A stretch of DNA of 64,000 nucleotides from Micromonospora pallida (GCF_900090325.1 NZ_FMHW01000002.1:5705001-5769000), one strand, 5' to 3'. Counted from the first letter of the stretch, positions 48,662 through 58,531 are shown. The notes: generated by a model from the sequence alone, not told the origin. A program made the numbers and translations.

Positions 48662-49488
48662 TCCAGGAGCTGTATCGCCCGCCACCGGGCGACCAGCTTG
48701 TCGTACGCTGCCGAGGCCTCCTCGGCCTCCCCTCGGGCCAGTCCGGCGAGCCCCGCCCCGACCAGGGCCGGCGAGTCGTCCCCCCGGAGCGTCTCCTCGG
48801 AAAGTCGGTCGACCAGGCCGCCGTAGTCCAGCTCCACCATCGACCGGGGATGGAACTCCTCCAACCAGCGGGCGACCTCCTCCACAGCCTGGGTGATCGG
48901 AGCCTCTCCCACCGACTTACGCAGCACGGACAGGGCCCGCGAGGAGCGTCGCCGCGCCTTGGAGATCTCCGTCCGGTACCGCAGCATCCGCTGCCCCGGC
49001 TCGACCACCAACTCCCGCTCCGGCGGGTCGACGAGGACGAACCAGCGCAGCGGCACGCCCCAGGTGGCGATCTGCTCGTGCAGTCGGGGCACCCCGTGCT
49101 CCAGCACCCGGGCACCGCTGCGCCAGTCCTCCACCGCGGCCTTCGCCTGACCGGCCAGCACCGGCGGGACGAACGCGTCGGCGAGCACCGCCGGCACCCC
49201 GTCCCGCGCGCTGAGCGCCGCCTCGGCCACCCGGATCCGCAGGTTCCACGGGCAGACCAGCATCCCCTCGCCGGTCTCCAGCAGGTACGCCTCGTCCGGC
49301 AGGTCGGGCAGGCGGGTCCAGCCCGCGCCGAGCGCCTCGATCACCGCTGTCCGCTGCCGGACCGGCCCCTCCTGGGGGGTCACCGCCCGCCCCTCCTGCG
49401 CGTACCGGCGCCAGTAGGCCTGGCGATCCCGGTCGAACGCGGTAAGCGGCTCGTACACACGTAGGTATGAGGCGAAGAGCGACGGCAC
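48649..49488 (-). CDS. Conserved-looking actinobacterial hypothetical protein
   Basis: 279 residues from GTG at 49488. It opens with SLFASYLRVYEPLTAFDRDRQAYWRRYA, followed by a Cys in GEGMLVCPWNLRIRVAEAA, FVPPVLAGQAKAAVEDWRSG and a C-terminal helical part with SMVELDYGGLVDRLSEETL. I do not recognise a catalytic motif. It appears soluble. It is divergent from the valine-type dehydrogenase gene, and its stop lies in a short hairpin. Confidence 0.78.
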   Translation of the reverse strand: MPSLFASYLRVYEPLTAFDRDRQAYWRRYAQEGRAVTPQEGPVRQRTAVIEALGAGWTRLPDLPDEAYLLETGEGMLVCPWNLRIRVAEAALSARDGVPAVLADAFVPPVLAGQAKAAVEDWRSGARVLEHGVPRLHEQIATWGVPLRWFVLVDPPERELVVEPGQRMLRYRTEISKARRRSSRALSVLRKSVGEAPITQAVEEVARWLEEFHPRSMVELDYGGLVDRLSEETLRGDDSPALVGAGLAGLARGEAEEASAAYDKLVARWRAIQLLERCN

Positions 49489-49624
49489 GGCGCGATCCTC
49501 CCACGAAAGCCCGGCCGGACCGCGTCGACGTCCCTGATCCGCGCAACTGTGGGAGGCGCCACGGTGACGATCGAGTACTAGGCTCGGCAGGTCGGCCACA
49601 TCCCGCCGGCCACCGCCAGGTTCC

Positions 49625-49641
49625 GTGTCCCACAAGGACAC
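49625..49641 (+). promoter_or_regulatory. Inverted repeat upstream of the amino acid dehydrogenase
   Basis: GTGTCC-CACAA-GGACAC, 22 bases before the ATG. It is a possible operator for an amino acid-responsive regulator, but it could be incidental. Confidence 0.3.
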
Positions 49642-49662
49642 ACACCGAGACCAGGAGCAGTC

Positions 49663-50745
49663 ATGGGCGTATTCGCGAGCAGTGACGACCCAGGGTCGTC
49701 CGGACACGAACAGGTCGTCTTCTGCCAGGACAAGCAGACCGGGCTGAGGGCGATCATCGCGATCTACTCCACCGCGCTGGGCCCCGCACTCGGCGGGACA
49801 CGCTTCTACCCGTACGCCAGTGAGGCCGAGGCCCTCGCCGACGTGCTCGACCTGTCCCGCGGCATGGCGTACAAGAACGCGCTGGCCGGGCTCGACCTCG
49901 GCGGAGGCAAGGCAGTCATCTGGGGCGACCCGGAGCGGATCAAGAGCGAGGCGCTGCTGCGCGCCTACGGCCGCTTCGTGGAGTCGCTGCACGGCCGTTA
50001 CTACACCGCCTGTGACGTGGGCACCTACGTCGCCGACATGGACGTGATCTCCCGGGAGACCCGCTTCGTCACCGGCCGCAGCGTGGCGCACGGCGGGGCC
50101 GGCGACTCCTCCGTCCTCACCGCCTGGGGCGTGTACCAGGGCATGCGGGCCGCCGCCGAGCACGTCTGGGGCACCCCGTCGCTGGCCGGGCGCACCGTCG
50201 GCGTGGCCGGGCTGGGCAAGGTCGGCCGCCACCTCACCGGCCACCTGATCGACGACGGGGCCCGGGTGGTGGCCACCGACGTCAACCCGCAGGCCCGCGA
50301 GTGGGCCCGGCAGACCTACCCGCAGGTCGAGCTGGTCGCCGACGCCACCGCGCTGATCACGGCCGACATCGACGTGTACGCCCCGTGCGCCCTCGGCGGC
50401 GCCCTGAACGACGACACGGTGCCGGCGCTGCGGGCGAAGGTGGTCGCCGGGGCGGCCAACAACCAGCTCGCCCACCCGGGCATCGAGAAGCTCCTCGCCG
50501 AGCGGGACGTCCTCTACGCCCCCGACTACGTGGTGAACGCCGGCGGGGTGATCCAGGTGGCCGACGAGATCGAGGGCTTCAACTTCGAGCGGGCCAAGCT
50601 ACGGGCCACCCGGATCTACGACACCACCCGGGAGATCCTCCAGCTCGCCGACGCCGAGGGGGTGCCCCCGGCGGAGGCGGCGGACCGGCTCGCCGAGCGG
50701 CGCATGGCCGACGTCGGGCGGCTCCGGACGATCCTCCTGCCCTGA
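49663..50745 (+). CDS. vdh: Leucine/valine-type amino acid dehydrogenase
   Basis: 360 residues from ATG at 49663 behind AGGAGCAG. Glu/Leu/Phe/Val dehydrogenase family: [19 protein letters not shown] and [20 protein letters not shown] contain the substrate and catalytic Lys residues, [16 protein letters not shown] the domain hinge, and [18 protein letters not shown] the NAD loop. [18 protein letters not shown] is also diagnostic. In Streptomyces the homologue is valine dehydrogenase, which deaminates branched-chain amino acids to feed acyl-CoA precursors. Preference for Val over Leu is inferred from taxonomy. Confidence 0.88.
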   Translation: MGVFASSDDPGSSGHEQVVFCQDKQTGLRAIIAIYSTALGPALGGTRFYPYASEAEALADVLDLSRGMAYKNALAGLDLGGGKAVIWGDPERIKSEALLRAYGRFVESLHGRYYTACDVGTYVADMDVISRETRFVTGRSVAHGGAGDSSVLTAWGVYQGMRAAAEHVWGTPSLAGRTVGVAGLGKVGRHLTGHLIDDGARVVATDVNPQAREWARQTYPQVELVADATALITADIDVYAPCALGGALNDDTVPALRAKVVAGAANNQLAHPGIEKLLAERDVLYAPDYVVNAGGVIQVADEIEGFNFERAKLRATRIYDTTREILQLADAEGVPPAEAADRLAERRMADVGRLRTILLP

Positions 50746-51143
50746 ACCGTCGGCTCCCCGGGGCTGCGGGTGCGGGTCGACCGCCCCGGACAAGCCGTTC
50801 GGCACGTATGTGAACGTTCGCCGGATCCGGTGCCCACCAGGCCCCCGGATCCGGCGCGACGCCGACCCCGGACCCGTGCCGGGGCGACGGCCGGCCCGGC
50901 CGGGCACGGAGCTGACGCCTTGCTGGCGGGGCCGCGTCGACGAGCGTCACGCTCGCGTCCGATGGCACTCCTTACCGGGTACACTTCGTAACGGCTGGTT
51001 GACTGCGACGCGCAGGCCGGTCGACGGTAACCCGAGGTGCCGAACGTGGGCATCCCCATGTACCGTAAGAGCTACGAGAGATGCCTGACGTCATCGGGGC
51101 CCGCCTTCGGGCTGCCCCGAATTCTGTGCGAGGGGGTCGAGCC
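50746..51143. other. 400-bp intergenic region between vdh and the DUF3073 gene
   Basis: It begins with the vdh 3' region and includes the hairpin at 50819-50856. Further on, TTACCGGGTACACTTCGTAACGG (50973-50995, given as seen) has a loose inverted repeat, and TTGACT at 50998 may be a -35 for the DUF3073 gene. No coding region is supported. Confidence 0.4.
50819..50856. terminator. Perfect 12-bp inverted repeat downstream of vdh
   Basis: CGCCGGATCCGG (50819-50830) and CCGGATCCGGCG (50845-50856), loop of 14. It lies 74 bases after the vdh stop and is plausibly its terminator. No T-run. Confidence 0.5.
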
Positions 51144-51359
51144 ATGGGGCGCGGCCGTGCTAAGGCCAAGCAGACAAAGGTCGCACGGGAGTTGAAGTAC
51201 CACTCCCCGAACACCGACCTCGCCGCCTTGCAGCGAGAACTCGGCGGCAGCGGTAAGTCGGACCACGACTTCGACGACGACTACAAAGAGTACGTCGACG
51301 ACGACGACGAGGACCATCCGGACGACGACTCGGATCCCTGGGTCCGTCCTGCCCGCTGA
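51144..51359 (+). CDS. DUF3073-family protein
   Basis: 71 residues from ATG at 51144. The invariant start MGRGRAKAKQTKVARELKY is the DUF3073 signature. The C-terminus is an acidic run (FDDDYKEYVDDDDEDHPDDD). A short basic-then-acidic protein found throughout actinobacteria, of unknown function. It is followed directly by a terminator. Confidence 0.92.
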   Translation: MGRGRAKAKQTKVARELKYHSPNTDLAALQRELGGSGKSDHDFDDDYKEYVDDDDEDHPDDDSDPWVRPAR

Positions 51360-51373
51360 CCCACGGTCACGTA

Positions 51374-51401
51374 CGAGCACGCGGTAAGGCCCGCGTGCTC
51401 G
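51374..51401. terminator. Terminator after the DUF3073 gene
   Basis: CGAGCACGCG (51374-51383), loop GTAAGGCC, CGCGTGCTCG (51392-51401). Perfect stem 15 bases after the stop. Confidence 0.75.
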
Positions 51402-51437
51402 CGTATGTGCCCAAGGGGACCCGGCGTACCAACTGAC

Positions 51438-51490
51438 GATCAAGGACCTGCCGTGCCGGCCATCCGGTCTGCCCAGGCAGGTCCTTGATC
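51438..51490. terminator. Terminator of the AmcBA-like operon
   Basis: A perfect 15-bp stem GATCAAGGACCTGCC (51438-51452) with its complement (51476-51490). It lies 15 bases beyond the precursor-peptide stop on the minus strand and probably ends that transcript; the inner bases (GGCCATCCGG) may fold too. Confidence 0.65.
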
Positions 51491-51504
51491 GGCCTTCCGT
51501 GCCC

Positions 51505-51741
51505 TCACCTGGGCCGGTTGTTCCAGTTGTAGAACGTCGGGATGTTCTCGAAGTGGTTCCACGCGCACACCGCGCTGGCCCCGTCGCTGCCCGAGACCTC
51601 CGTCCGTGACCGGCGTGCCGTCTCGGCCTCATGGAGCAGCGCGGTAAGGCCCGCCTCGGCTTCGCGTACCCGCTCCGCGATCGGGTCGACGGGCTTCCCT
51701 CCGACCGGCTCAGGCAGCCGGTGACTGGTGGTCTCGGGCAT
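51505..51741 (-). CDS. amcA: Cyclophane RiPP precursor peptide (AmcA-like)
   Basis: 78 residues from ATG at 51741, overlapping the 3' end of the maturase gene by 32 bases, with GGAGGGAG upstream. A helical charged leader (DPIAERVREAEAGLTALLHEAETARRSR, residues about 20-47) is followed by a core ending CAWNHFENIPTFYNWNNRPR. The core repeats aromatic-x-Asn/His units (WNH, FEN, FYN, WNN). Three-residue aromatic-x-Asn motifs are the substrates of radical SAM enzymes that install cyclophane bridges (triceptides). The match to the 'multiple cyclophane-containing RiPP AmcA' family is from memory. The protease and exporter are not adjacent. Confidence 0.8.
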   Translation of the reverse strand: MPETTSHRLPEPVGGKPVDPIAERVREAEAGLTALLHEAETARRSRTEVSGSDGASAVCAWNHFENIPTFYNWNNRPR

Positions 51742-52843
51742 GTTCCAACACTCCCTCCAGTAGGCGGATCTTGCTGTTGCGGCAGTGCTCGGTCTCCGTA
51801 CCGTCGAAACGCCCCTGCTCGAAGTAGCGGTTGGCGGCGTGACCGCCGCCGCAGAAGCCGAAGTACGGGCACGAGGCGCGGCACGCCTCGACACCGTCGA
51901 GGAACTCACCCACCCAGGACGCCCGCTCCGCGTCGGCCAGGATCTGGGTCAGTGGGGTGTCCAGCACGTTTCCGCTGCTGAAGTCCCCGTAGCGGGGGTC
52001 GGAGAAGCCGGCCAGCTCGGGGGAGAGCAGGGTCACCGAACCGTCGTACCCGACGGTGGGGATCGGGTCCAGTCGCCGGGGCAGCACGTCGTCGGCCGTC
52101 CCGGCCAGGACCGCCGAGGCGTACCGCAGGGACCACTCCACCTCTCGGAGATGGATACGCGGGTCACGCCGCCAGGCGGCGACCAGCTCGGCCCAGAAGG
52201 CGGTCACCGTGACGGCGTCCCGGGCGTTGCCCCGGACGTTCACCCCCTCGGTCTCCTCGATGTTCACCCCGAGCACGTCGCAGCCCAGGTCGAGGAAGTA
52301 GTCGTACAGCTCGGTGGCGAGCCCGGGCTCCGGTCGGCTGACCACCGCGAGCGCGGAGAAGGGCAGCCCGTGCCGGCGCAGCGCCGCCACCCCGCGCACG
52401 ATCCGGTCGTACGCCGGCCGCCCGCCCCGGGTGACCCGCTCGGCGTTGCGCTCCCGCCCGCCGTCCACGCTCACGCTGACCCGCACCCGGTGCTCGGCGA
52501 AGAACGCGCACCAGTCGTCGTCGATCATCGTGGCGTTGGTCTGGACGTGGTGCTCGACCTGCGGGCCGAAGGGCGCGATCAGCGCGGCGAGGTGCTCCCG
52601 GCCGGCCGCGAGCGGCTCCCCGCCGTGCCACACCACCGAGAACCGCCCCCGGTCGGCCCAGGGGTCGACCGCCCGGGCCACCGCCTCGGCTACGGCAACC
52701 GGCATCCGACGGTCCGCCGCCCGCAGCGGTAGGTAACAGTAGTGGCAGTCCAGGTTGCAGAGCGTGGTCGGCTGCATGACGACGTACGTCGGGACGGCGG
52801 CGATCCCGCGCATCCCGCTGAACGTCCGCTGCCGGGCAGCCAT
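51710..52843 (-). CDS. amcB: Radical SAM/SPASM peptide maturase (AmcB-like, cyclophane-forming)
   Basis: 377 residues from ATG at 52843 behind AAGGAGAG. The radical SAM [4Fe-4S] motif is TTLCNLDCHYCYLPL (CxxxCxxC, about 28-35), with SAM-binding VWHGGEPLAAGREHL and VSVSVDGGRERN. The C-terminal SPASM domain supplies auxiliary cluster cysteines in ACRASCPYFGFCGGGHAAN and the late TEHCRNSK. SPASM maturases of this class cross-link aromatic side chains to the beta-carbon of the residue two positions on. The overlapping precursor gene identifies its substrate. Both likely form one transcript. Confidence 0.85.
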   Translation of the reverse strand: MAARQRTFSGMRGIAAVPTYVVMQPTTLCNLDCHYCYLPLRAADRRMPVAVAEAVARAVDPWADRGRFSVVWHGGEPLAAGREHLAALIAPFGPQVEHHVQTNATMIDDDWCAFFAEHRVRVSVSVDGGRERNAERVTRGGRPAYDRIVRGVAALRRHGLPFSALAVVSRPEPGLATELYDYFLDLGCDVLGVNIEETEGVNVRGNARDAVTVTAFWAELVAAWRRDPRIHLREVEWSLRYASAVLAGTADDVLPRRLDPIPTVGYDGSVTLLSPELAGFSDPRYGDFSSGNVLDTPLTQILADAERASWVGEFLDGVEACRASCPYFGFCGGGHAANRYFEQGRFDGTETEHCRNSKIRLLEGVLEHARDHQSPAA

Positions 52844-52943
52844 CGCTCTCCTTCGACGTCCTGAGGGACCTTCAGGCTAGGCGGCGATGGCTGCTCGGGT
52901 GAACCCCTCATCGGGTGTACGACTGATCATCCCGAGGTGGCGG

Positions 52944-54100
52944 TCACCCCCGGGTGTGCTGACCCACCATCCGCACGTTGCCGGTGCCCTCGATGATCTC
53001 GCCGGCCTGCCAGGCGTCGACGCCCCGGCCGGCCAGGGTGGCCAGCGCCCGGTCGGCGTCCTCGGCGGAGACGATCGCGAACATGCCGACGCCCATGTTG
53101 AAGGTGGCCTCCATCTCCGGGTCCTCGATCCGGCCCTTGGCCTGGATGAGGTCGAAGATCGGCTGCGGCTTCCAGGTGGCCCGGTCGACCACCGCGTCGA
53201 CGGTCTCCGGCAGGATCCGCACCAGGTTGCCGGGGATGCCGCCACCGGTGACGTGGGCGATGGCCCGCACCTCGGCCTCGGCGATCAGCTTCAGGCAGTC
53301 CTGCGCGTAGATCTTGGTGGGGGTGAGCAGCTCCTCGCCGAGGGTGCGCTGCCGGCCGAAGTCCTCGATCACCACGTCCAGCCGCATCCGCCCCGCGCCG
53401 AGCAGCACGTGCCGGACCAGGGAGTACCCGTTGGAGTGCAGACCGGACGAACGCATCGCGATCACCACGTCGCCCACCTCGACCCGGTCCGGACCGAGGA
53501 TGTTGCTCTCCTCGACCACGCCGACGCCGGTCGCGGAGACGTCGTACTCGTCGGGCCGGAGCACCCCGGGTGCTCGGCGGTCTCGCCCCCGAGCAGCGCG
53601 CAGCCGGCGTACCGGCAGCCGTCGGCGATGCCGGCCCCGATCTCGGCGACCCGGTCCGGGACGACCTCGCCACAGGCGATGTAGTCGAGCAGGAACAGCG
53701 GCTCGGCCCCGCACGCCACCAGGTCGTCGACGACCATCGCGACCAGGTCGATGCCGATCGTGTCGTGGATGTCGAGCTGCTGGGCGATGACCAGCTTGGT
53801 GCCGACCCCGTCGGTGGACGAGGCCAGGATCGGGTTCGTGTACTTCTTCGTGTCCAGCCGGAACAGGCCGGCGAAGCCGCCCAGGTCGCCCAGCACCTCG
53901 GGCCGCCGGGTCTGCCGCACCTTGGACTTGAGCAGCTCCACCGCGCGGTCGCCGGCCTCGATCGAGACCCCGGCGTCCGCGTACGACGTCGACCGCTTGC
54001 GGGTCGGACGACCCGTCCCGGCCGTCCAGGGCTGACGGTCGCCACCGGCGCCGGTCGGGCTGCTGCCTGCTGCGCCGCTGCGCTCGGACACGTGCGTCAC
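52944..54100 (-). CDS. purM: Phosphoribosylformylglycinamidine cyclo-ligase, interrupted by a 1-base frameshift as sequenced
   Basis: PurM makes AIR in purine synthesis. From GTG at 54100 the frame reads [54 protein letters not shown] and [12 protein letters not shown], then drifts (CSGPTSTTS). The family sequence resumes one frame over from [20 protein letters not shown] to the normal end ([11 protein letters not shown]). Restoring one G in the run at 53564-53567 (CCCC on the plus strand) joins both parts into a full ~385-residue enzyme. The break is inside a perfect GC palindrome, so a sequencing or assembly error is more likely than loss of this usually essential gene. Confidence 0.85.
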
Positions 54101-54194
54101 GGTTCTCCCCTTTGTGGTCCTCGCGGTGCCGACACCGCGGCGGGTCCGGTCGACCCGTCGATCACTGCCACCGGCGCGCCGCGCCGGATCGTGC

Positions 54195-55760
54195 CTATGG
54201 GCGGTGTACGGTCGCGCCGCCCGGAGTGGCGGCGAGTGGCGGAGTGCCCCCGGGCTCCGCGCCCCGGGGCGCGGGACGGGTGGCCTCCGGCGTGGCGCCG
54301 GTGACCCGACGTCCCACGCCTTCGAGCACGTGCTTACCGATCAGGTTGCCCGCCGGCAGCTCGATCGGGTACTCCCCGTCGAAACAAGCCCGGCAGAGTC
54401 GGGTCTTCGGCTGCTCGGTCGCGGCGATCAACCCGGGCAACGAGACGTACCCCAGGGTGTCGGCGCCGATCGAGCGGCGGATGCCCTCGTTGTCCAGCCC
54501 GTTGGCCAGCAGTTCGGCCCGGGTGGCGAAGTCGATGCCGTAGAAGCAGGGCCAGCTCACCGGCGGTGAGGAAATGCGTACGTGCACCTCCAGCGCACCC
54601 GCCTCGCGCAGCATCCGCACGATCGCCCGCTGGGTGTTGCCCCGCACGATCGAGTCGTCCACCACGACGATCCGCTTGCCGCGGACGTTCTCCCGCAGCG
54701 GGTTAAGCTTGAGCCGGATGCCGAGCTGGCGCAGGGTCTGCGAGGGCTGGATGAAGGTACGCCCGACGTACGGGTTCTTCATCAGGCCGGCGCCGTACGT
54801 GATGCCGGACTGTTCGGCGTACCCGATCGCGGCCGGGGTGCCGGACTCCGGCACGGGAATGACCAGATCCGCCTCGACCGGGTGTTCCTTGGCCAACTGC
54901 CGGCCGATCTGCACCCGGGTGGCGTACACATTCCGCCCGGCGAGGTTGGCGTCGGGGCGGGCGATGTAGACGTACTCGAAGAGGCAGCCCTTCGGCTCCG
55001 GCGCGGCGAACCGGCTGGACCGGAGCCCCTCGGCGTCGATGGCGATCAGCTCGCCGGGCTCGACCTCGCGCACCACGCTCGCGCCGACGATGTCCAGGGC
55101 GGCGGTCTCGCTGGCGACCACCCAGCCCCGCTCCAGCCGGCCGAGCACCAGCGGACGTACGCCGTGCGGGTCCCGGGCCGCGTAGAGGGTCGCCTCGTCC
55201 ATGAAGACGAAGCTGAACGCCCCGCGCAGCTGAGGCAGCACCTTCAGCGCCGCCGCCTCGACGGAGAGGTCGGGGTAACTGGCCAGCAACATCGTCACCA
55301 GGGAGGTGTCGTTGGTCGAGCCGTCCGACCCGAGGCCCCGTTCGGCGACCTCGCGCTGGAGGTCGGCGGTGTTCACCAGGTTGCCGTTGTGGGCCAGGGC
55401 GACCGTCGTGCCGGCGCTGGTGGACCGGATGGTCGGCTGGGCGTTCTCCCAGGTCGAGCCACCGGTGGTCGAGTAACGGGTGTGCCCGATGGCCAGGTGG
55501 CCACGGAGGCTGGCCAGGGTCGGCTCGTCGAAGACCTGGGCGACCAGGCCGAGGTCCTTGTAGACCACGACGCTGGAGCCGTCGCTCACCGCGATGCCCG
55601 CCGCCTCCTGGCCACGGTGCTGCAACGCATACAACCCGAAGTAGGTGAGATTGGCGACCTCCTCGCCCGGAGCCCAGACCCCGAAGACGCCACAGGCGTC
55701 CTGGGGGCCGGGTCGCTGCGGGTCCAGGTCGTGGCTCAGCCGGCCGTCGCCTCGGGGCAC
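54195..55760 (-). CDS. purF: Amidophosphoribosyltransferase
   Basis: 521 residues from GTG at 55760. First committed step of purine synthesis (PRPP plus Gln to phosphoribosylamine). A 22-residue propeptide precedes the glutaminase nucleophile Cys23 in [12 protein letters not shown]. The glutaminase domain includes [15 protein letters not shown] and [12 protein letters not shown]. The PRPP loop is [16 protein letters not shown] near residue 358, and cluster-type Cys residues follow ([11 protein letters not shown]). The C-terminal ~30 residues are Pro/Ala/Thr-rich. It lies 94 bases upstream of purM on the same strand. Confidence 0.95.
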   Translation of the reverse strand: MPRGDGRLSHDLDPQRPGPQDACGVFGVWAPGEEVANLTYFGLYALQHRGQEAAGIAVSDGSSVVVYKDLGLVAQVFDEPTLASLRGHLAIGHTRYSTTGGSTWENAQPTIRSTSAGTTVALAHNGNLVNTADLQREVAERGLGSDGSTNDTSLVTMLLASYPDLSVEAAALKVLPQLRGAFSFVFMDEATLYAARDPHGVRPLVLGRLERGWVVASETAALDIVGASVVREVEPGELIAIDAEGLRSSRFAAPEPKGCLFEYVYIARPDANLAGRNVYATRVQIGRQLAKEHPVEADLVIPVPESGTPAAIGYAEQSGITYGAGLMKNPYVGRTFIQPSQTLRQLGIRLKLNPLRENVRGKRIVVVDDSIVRGNTQRAIVRMLREAGALEVHVRISSPPVSWPCFYGIDFATRAELLANGLDNEGIRRSIGADTLGYVSLPGLIAATEQPKTRLCRACFDGEYPIELPAGNLIGKHVLEGVGRRVTGATPEATRPAPRGAEPGGTPPLAATPGGATVHRP

Positions 55761-55917
55761 CTGCCGCTCCCTCGTTGCTGTTCTGACTGGTGGGGTGGTC
55801 TGTCGCGCACGTGGATCCGCGCGGTCTGCCGGGACGTCGTCGACTCACAGTGTACGCGAGCGCATAGCAATACCGACAGTCACGAACCGGTACCTAACGG
55901 TCATCGACGGATGGTGA

Positions 55918-56280
55918 TCATCCCAGCTCCAGCGGCAGATGGGCGGCGAGGTCCGCCCGGACACCACTCACCCGAACGCGACCCTCCGTGACCGCCGCGC
56001 CCCATTCGAGCCGCCCCGAGGCAAGCCCCAACCACACCTCGGGTGACATCTCCACCACGTTCGGTGGCGTACCGCGGGTGTGTCGTGGCCCGGCGATGCA
56101 CTGGATCGCGCCGTACGGTGGAACCCGAACCTCCACCGATCGGCCGGGGGCGCGCTCCGCGAGGACGGCCAGCAGCGTCCGGACCGCCTCCCGGAGGACC
56201 GGACGTTCAGGCGTACGCCCGTCGTCGAGCGCCGTGAGCGCCGCCGTGACCACGGCGGACTTTATGTGCGGAGAGGACAC
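55918..56280 (-). CDS. SCP2-like sterol carrier family protein
   Basis: 120 residues from GTG at 56280. The sequence [41 protein letters not shown] (quoted in parts) and [18 protein letters not shown] match the small 'sterol carrier family' proteins that sit beside purF in actinobacteria. A hydrophobic-ligand-binding SCP2-like fold is probable; a link to purine synthesis is only positional. It is divergent from the large repeat-rich membrane protein. Confidence 0.82.
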   Translation of the reverse strand: MSSPHIKSAVVTAALTALDDGRTPERPVLREAVRTLLAVLAERAPGRSVEVRVPPYGAIQCIAGPRHTRGTPPNVVEMSPEVWLGLASGRLEWGAAVTEGRVRVSGVRADLAAHLPLELG

Positions 56281-56437
56281 GACGGGACGATACGACTCGC
56301 CAGTAGGGTTGGGGACTCTGGCCCTGGGTCGCGCACATCCGGCCCGACAAGGCATAGTTGCCGACGGCATATTTCAAACCGTGATGATCCCCGGCCCGGT
56401 TCCGCCGGCGGGGAAGTCAGACCGGAAGGCGGTGGAC

Positions 56438-58516
56438 GTGTCAACACACCGACGTGCCTGGAAGCAGCGGGCCGGTGTGGTCGTAGCGCTGGTTGCCGGC
56501 GCCCTGATCGCGGTCCCCGCCACACCCGCCCTGGCCGCCCCGGACATCAACAACGTGTCGGCGTCGCCGAGTTCGGTCGAGGCGGGCAAGACCACCAAGG
56601 TCCGGTTCTCGCTCGACTTCGGCGGCGAGCCCATGCCGGCGAATGTCCAGGTCTCCTCGAACAACGGGAAGTTGACCTGCATCGACGGCTGCTCCTTCAG
56701 CCGGATCACCGATGGCGGCCGGCAGGAGGCCACGTTCCAGCTGGCCTCCAACGCGAGCAGCGGCACTGCGGTAATCACCGTCCGGGCGACCGACGCCGTC
56801 GGGTCGGGCGACAGCAAGGAGGCCAGCACCAGCGTCACGCTGGTCGGGGCCGCGCCCACCACGCCCCCGCAAGACCAGACCGTGCGGCGGGTCTCCGGCA
56901 AGGTGACCAACTCCACCAACAACAAGCCGGTGCCCAACGCCACCGTGGCGCTGATGGACTCGCAGCGTCACCAGTACACGACCACCACCGACGAGGACGG
57001 CGACTGGCGGTTCGACGGCTCCACCTCGAAGCCGATCACCCCCGGCGCGATCGTTCTTGGTGCGAGCGTCGGCGACGTCCGCAAGACTGTCACGATCAAC
57101 GCCGGCGCCGGACAGAGCGTGACCGGACAGCGGCTCTCGCTCGCCCTGCCCGTCGAGGCGACCGCCACCCCCACGCCGGGTGCCTCCGAGGAGACGGTGC
57201 CGACGGAGGACCCGACCGAGGAGACCACCGAGGAGTCCGGCGCCAGCCCCGGAGCGGCGACCAACGCCGCCGAGGAGGACTCCGGCGGGTTCGGCTCCTG
57301 GCTGTTGATCATTCTTGGCGGCCTCTTCGTGGCCATCGGCGTCGGCACCATCGTGCTGCTCTGGATGAGGCGCCGGGAGAACCCGGAGGACGAGGACGTC
57401 GATGGCGTTGGCGCCGCGGCGGCCGGTGCGACCCCGGCTGCCCGCGGGGCGTACCGCGGCGGCATGGACGACGCGACCCGGGTGGTGAACCGGGTCGGCC
57501 CCGACGCGACCCGGGTGGGTGGTGCCTCCATCGCGGACGCGCCGACGATGATGCACAACCGGCCGCTCGTCGACGACGTCCCGCCGGACCCGTACGGCGC
57601 TCCGCCGCCGCAGGCCGGGCAGGGCTACGGCTCGGCCAGCCAGGGCGGTTGGGCCGGTGCCGGCTACGACGACGCGGCCCCCACCCAGGTGGCCGGTGGC
57701 TACGGTGCCAGCGGTTACGGCAACACCTCCGGCAGCGGCTACGGCAACGCGCCCTCCTCTGGCAGCGGCTACGGCAACGCCCCGTCGTCCGGCAGTCCGT
57801 ACGGCAGTGCCCCCTCCTCTGGCAGCGGCTACGGCAACGCTCCCTCGTCCGGCAGTCCGTACGGTGCCCCGTCGTCCGGCGCCGGGTACGGCGGCCAGCA
57901 GGACTACGGCGCCCAGGGCAGTGGCTACACCCCGCCGAACCAGGGTGGCGGCTACGGCGAGCGGTACGACGAGCCGACCGGGCGCTACACCGAGGGCACG
58001 CAGGCCTACACCCCGGCCGCCGACCCGTACCCCACCTCGACCTACCAGCCGGCCGACGGCGGCTACGGCCAGGACCCGGGCTACGGCCGGGGCCAGGAGC
58101 CGACCGGCGGCTACGGCTCCGGTGGTGGCTACGACCAGCAGAGCGGATACGGCAGCCAACAGAGCGGCGGCTACGGCCAGGACCCGCAGCACGGCGGATA
58201 CGGCGGCCAGGACGCCACGCAGCAGGGCGGCTACGGCGGATACGGCCAGCAGCAGAGCGGCGGCTACGGCTCCGGCGGCGGCTACGACCAGCAGAGCGGA
58301 TACGGCAGCCAACAGAGCGGCGGCTACGGCCAGGACCCGCAGCACGGCGGATACGGCGGCCAGGACGCCACGCAGCAGGGCGGCTACGGCGGATACGGCC
58401 AGCAGCAGAGCGGCGGCTACGGCGACTACGACCAACACCAGGGCGGTCGGGGCCGAGACGGCCAGCCCCCGCAGCAGGACCGCGGCGGTCGCCGGTTGGA
58501 CTGGCTGGACGACTGA
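56438..58516 (+). CDS. Membrane protein with extracellular beta domains and a FUS-like low-complexity cytoplasmic tail
   Basis: 692 residues from GTG at 56438 behind GGAAGGCGG. Signal peptide ([20 protein letters not shown]). Two extracellular beta domains follow: an Ig-like one (about 37-140), and a carboxypeptidase-regulatory/CNA-B-like one ([21 protein letters not shown], about 153-230). A Thr/Glu/Pro linker, a membrane helix ([22 protein letters not shown], about 289-310) and a cytoplasmic tail of about 380 residues complete it. From about residue 390 the tail is almost only Gly, Tyr, Gln and Ser. It contains two perfect 51-residue repeats (58106-58411) with [17 protein letters not shown] units. 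Such tails resemble phase-separating FET proteins. Function unknown. Confidence 0.85.
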   Translation: MSTHRRAWKQRAGVVVALVAGALIAVPATPALAAPDINNVSASPSSVEAGKTTKVRFSLDFGGEPMPANVQVSSNNGKLTCIDGCSFSRITDGGRQEATFQLASNASSGTAVITVRATDAVGSGDSKEASTSVTLVGAAPTTPPQDQTVRRVSGKVTNSTNNKPVPNATVALMDSQRHQYTTTTDEDGDWRFDGSTSKPITPGAIVLGASVGDVRKTVTINAGAGQSVTGQRLSLALPVEATATPTPGASEETVPTEDPTEETTEESGASPGAATNAAEEDSGGFGSWLLIILGGLFVAIGVGTIVLLWMRRRENPEDEDVDGVGAAAAGATPAARGAYRGGMDDATRVVNRVGPDATRVGGASIADAPTMMHNRPLVDDVPPDPYGAPPPQAGQGYGSASQGGWAGAGYDDAAPTQVAGGYGASGYGNTSGSGYGNAPSSGSGYGNAPSSGSPYGSAPSSGSGYGNAPSSGSPYGAPSSGAGYGGQQDYGAQGSGYTPPNQGGGYGERYDEPTGRYTEGTQAYTPAADPYPTSTYQPADGGYGQDPGYGRGQEPTGGYGSGGGYDQQSGYGSQQSGGYGQDPQHGGYGGQDATQQGGYGGYGQQQSGGYGSGGGYDQQSGYGSQQSGGYGQDPQHGGYGGQDATQQGGYGGYGQQQSGGYGDYDQHQGGRGRDGQPPQQDRGGRRLDWLDD
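58106..58411 (+). repeat. Perfect 153-bp tandem duplication in a coding region
   Basis: 58106-58258 and 58259-58411 differ only at a GGTGGT/GGCGGC pair and encode the same 51 residues ([20 protein letters not shown]...GGYGQQQS). A third partial unit follows. The duplication is in frame and very recent. Upstream, shorter repeats of [11 protein letters not shown] (57720-57880) show an earlier expansion. Confidence 0.92.
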
Positions 58517-58531
58517 CCACCCGACGACCCG

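Noticed and set aside
48526..48700. Plus-strand frame beginning MPDLYDLYAPEPTLFG in an AT-rich patch
   Set aside because: The start looks plausible but the frame soon runs antisense to the neighbouring gene with shadow composition. Not enough to call a gene.
48649..50475. Long minus-strand open frame continuing through the vdh gene
   Set aside because: Only the part from GTG at 49488 reads like a protein; the upstream extension is antisense to vdh.
55988..56437. N-terminal extension of the repeat-rich membrane protein
   Set aside because: The extension lacks protein-like character and overlaps the divergent SCP2-like gene; the GTG at 56438 has a ribosome site and begins the signal peptide.
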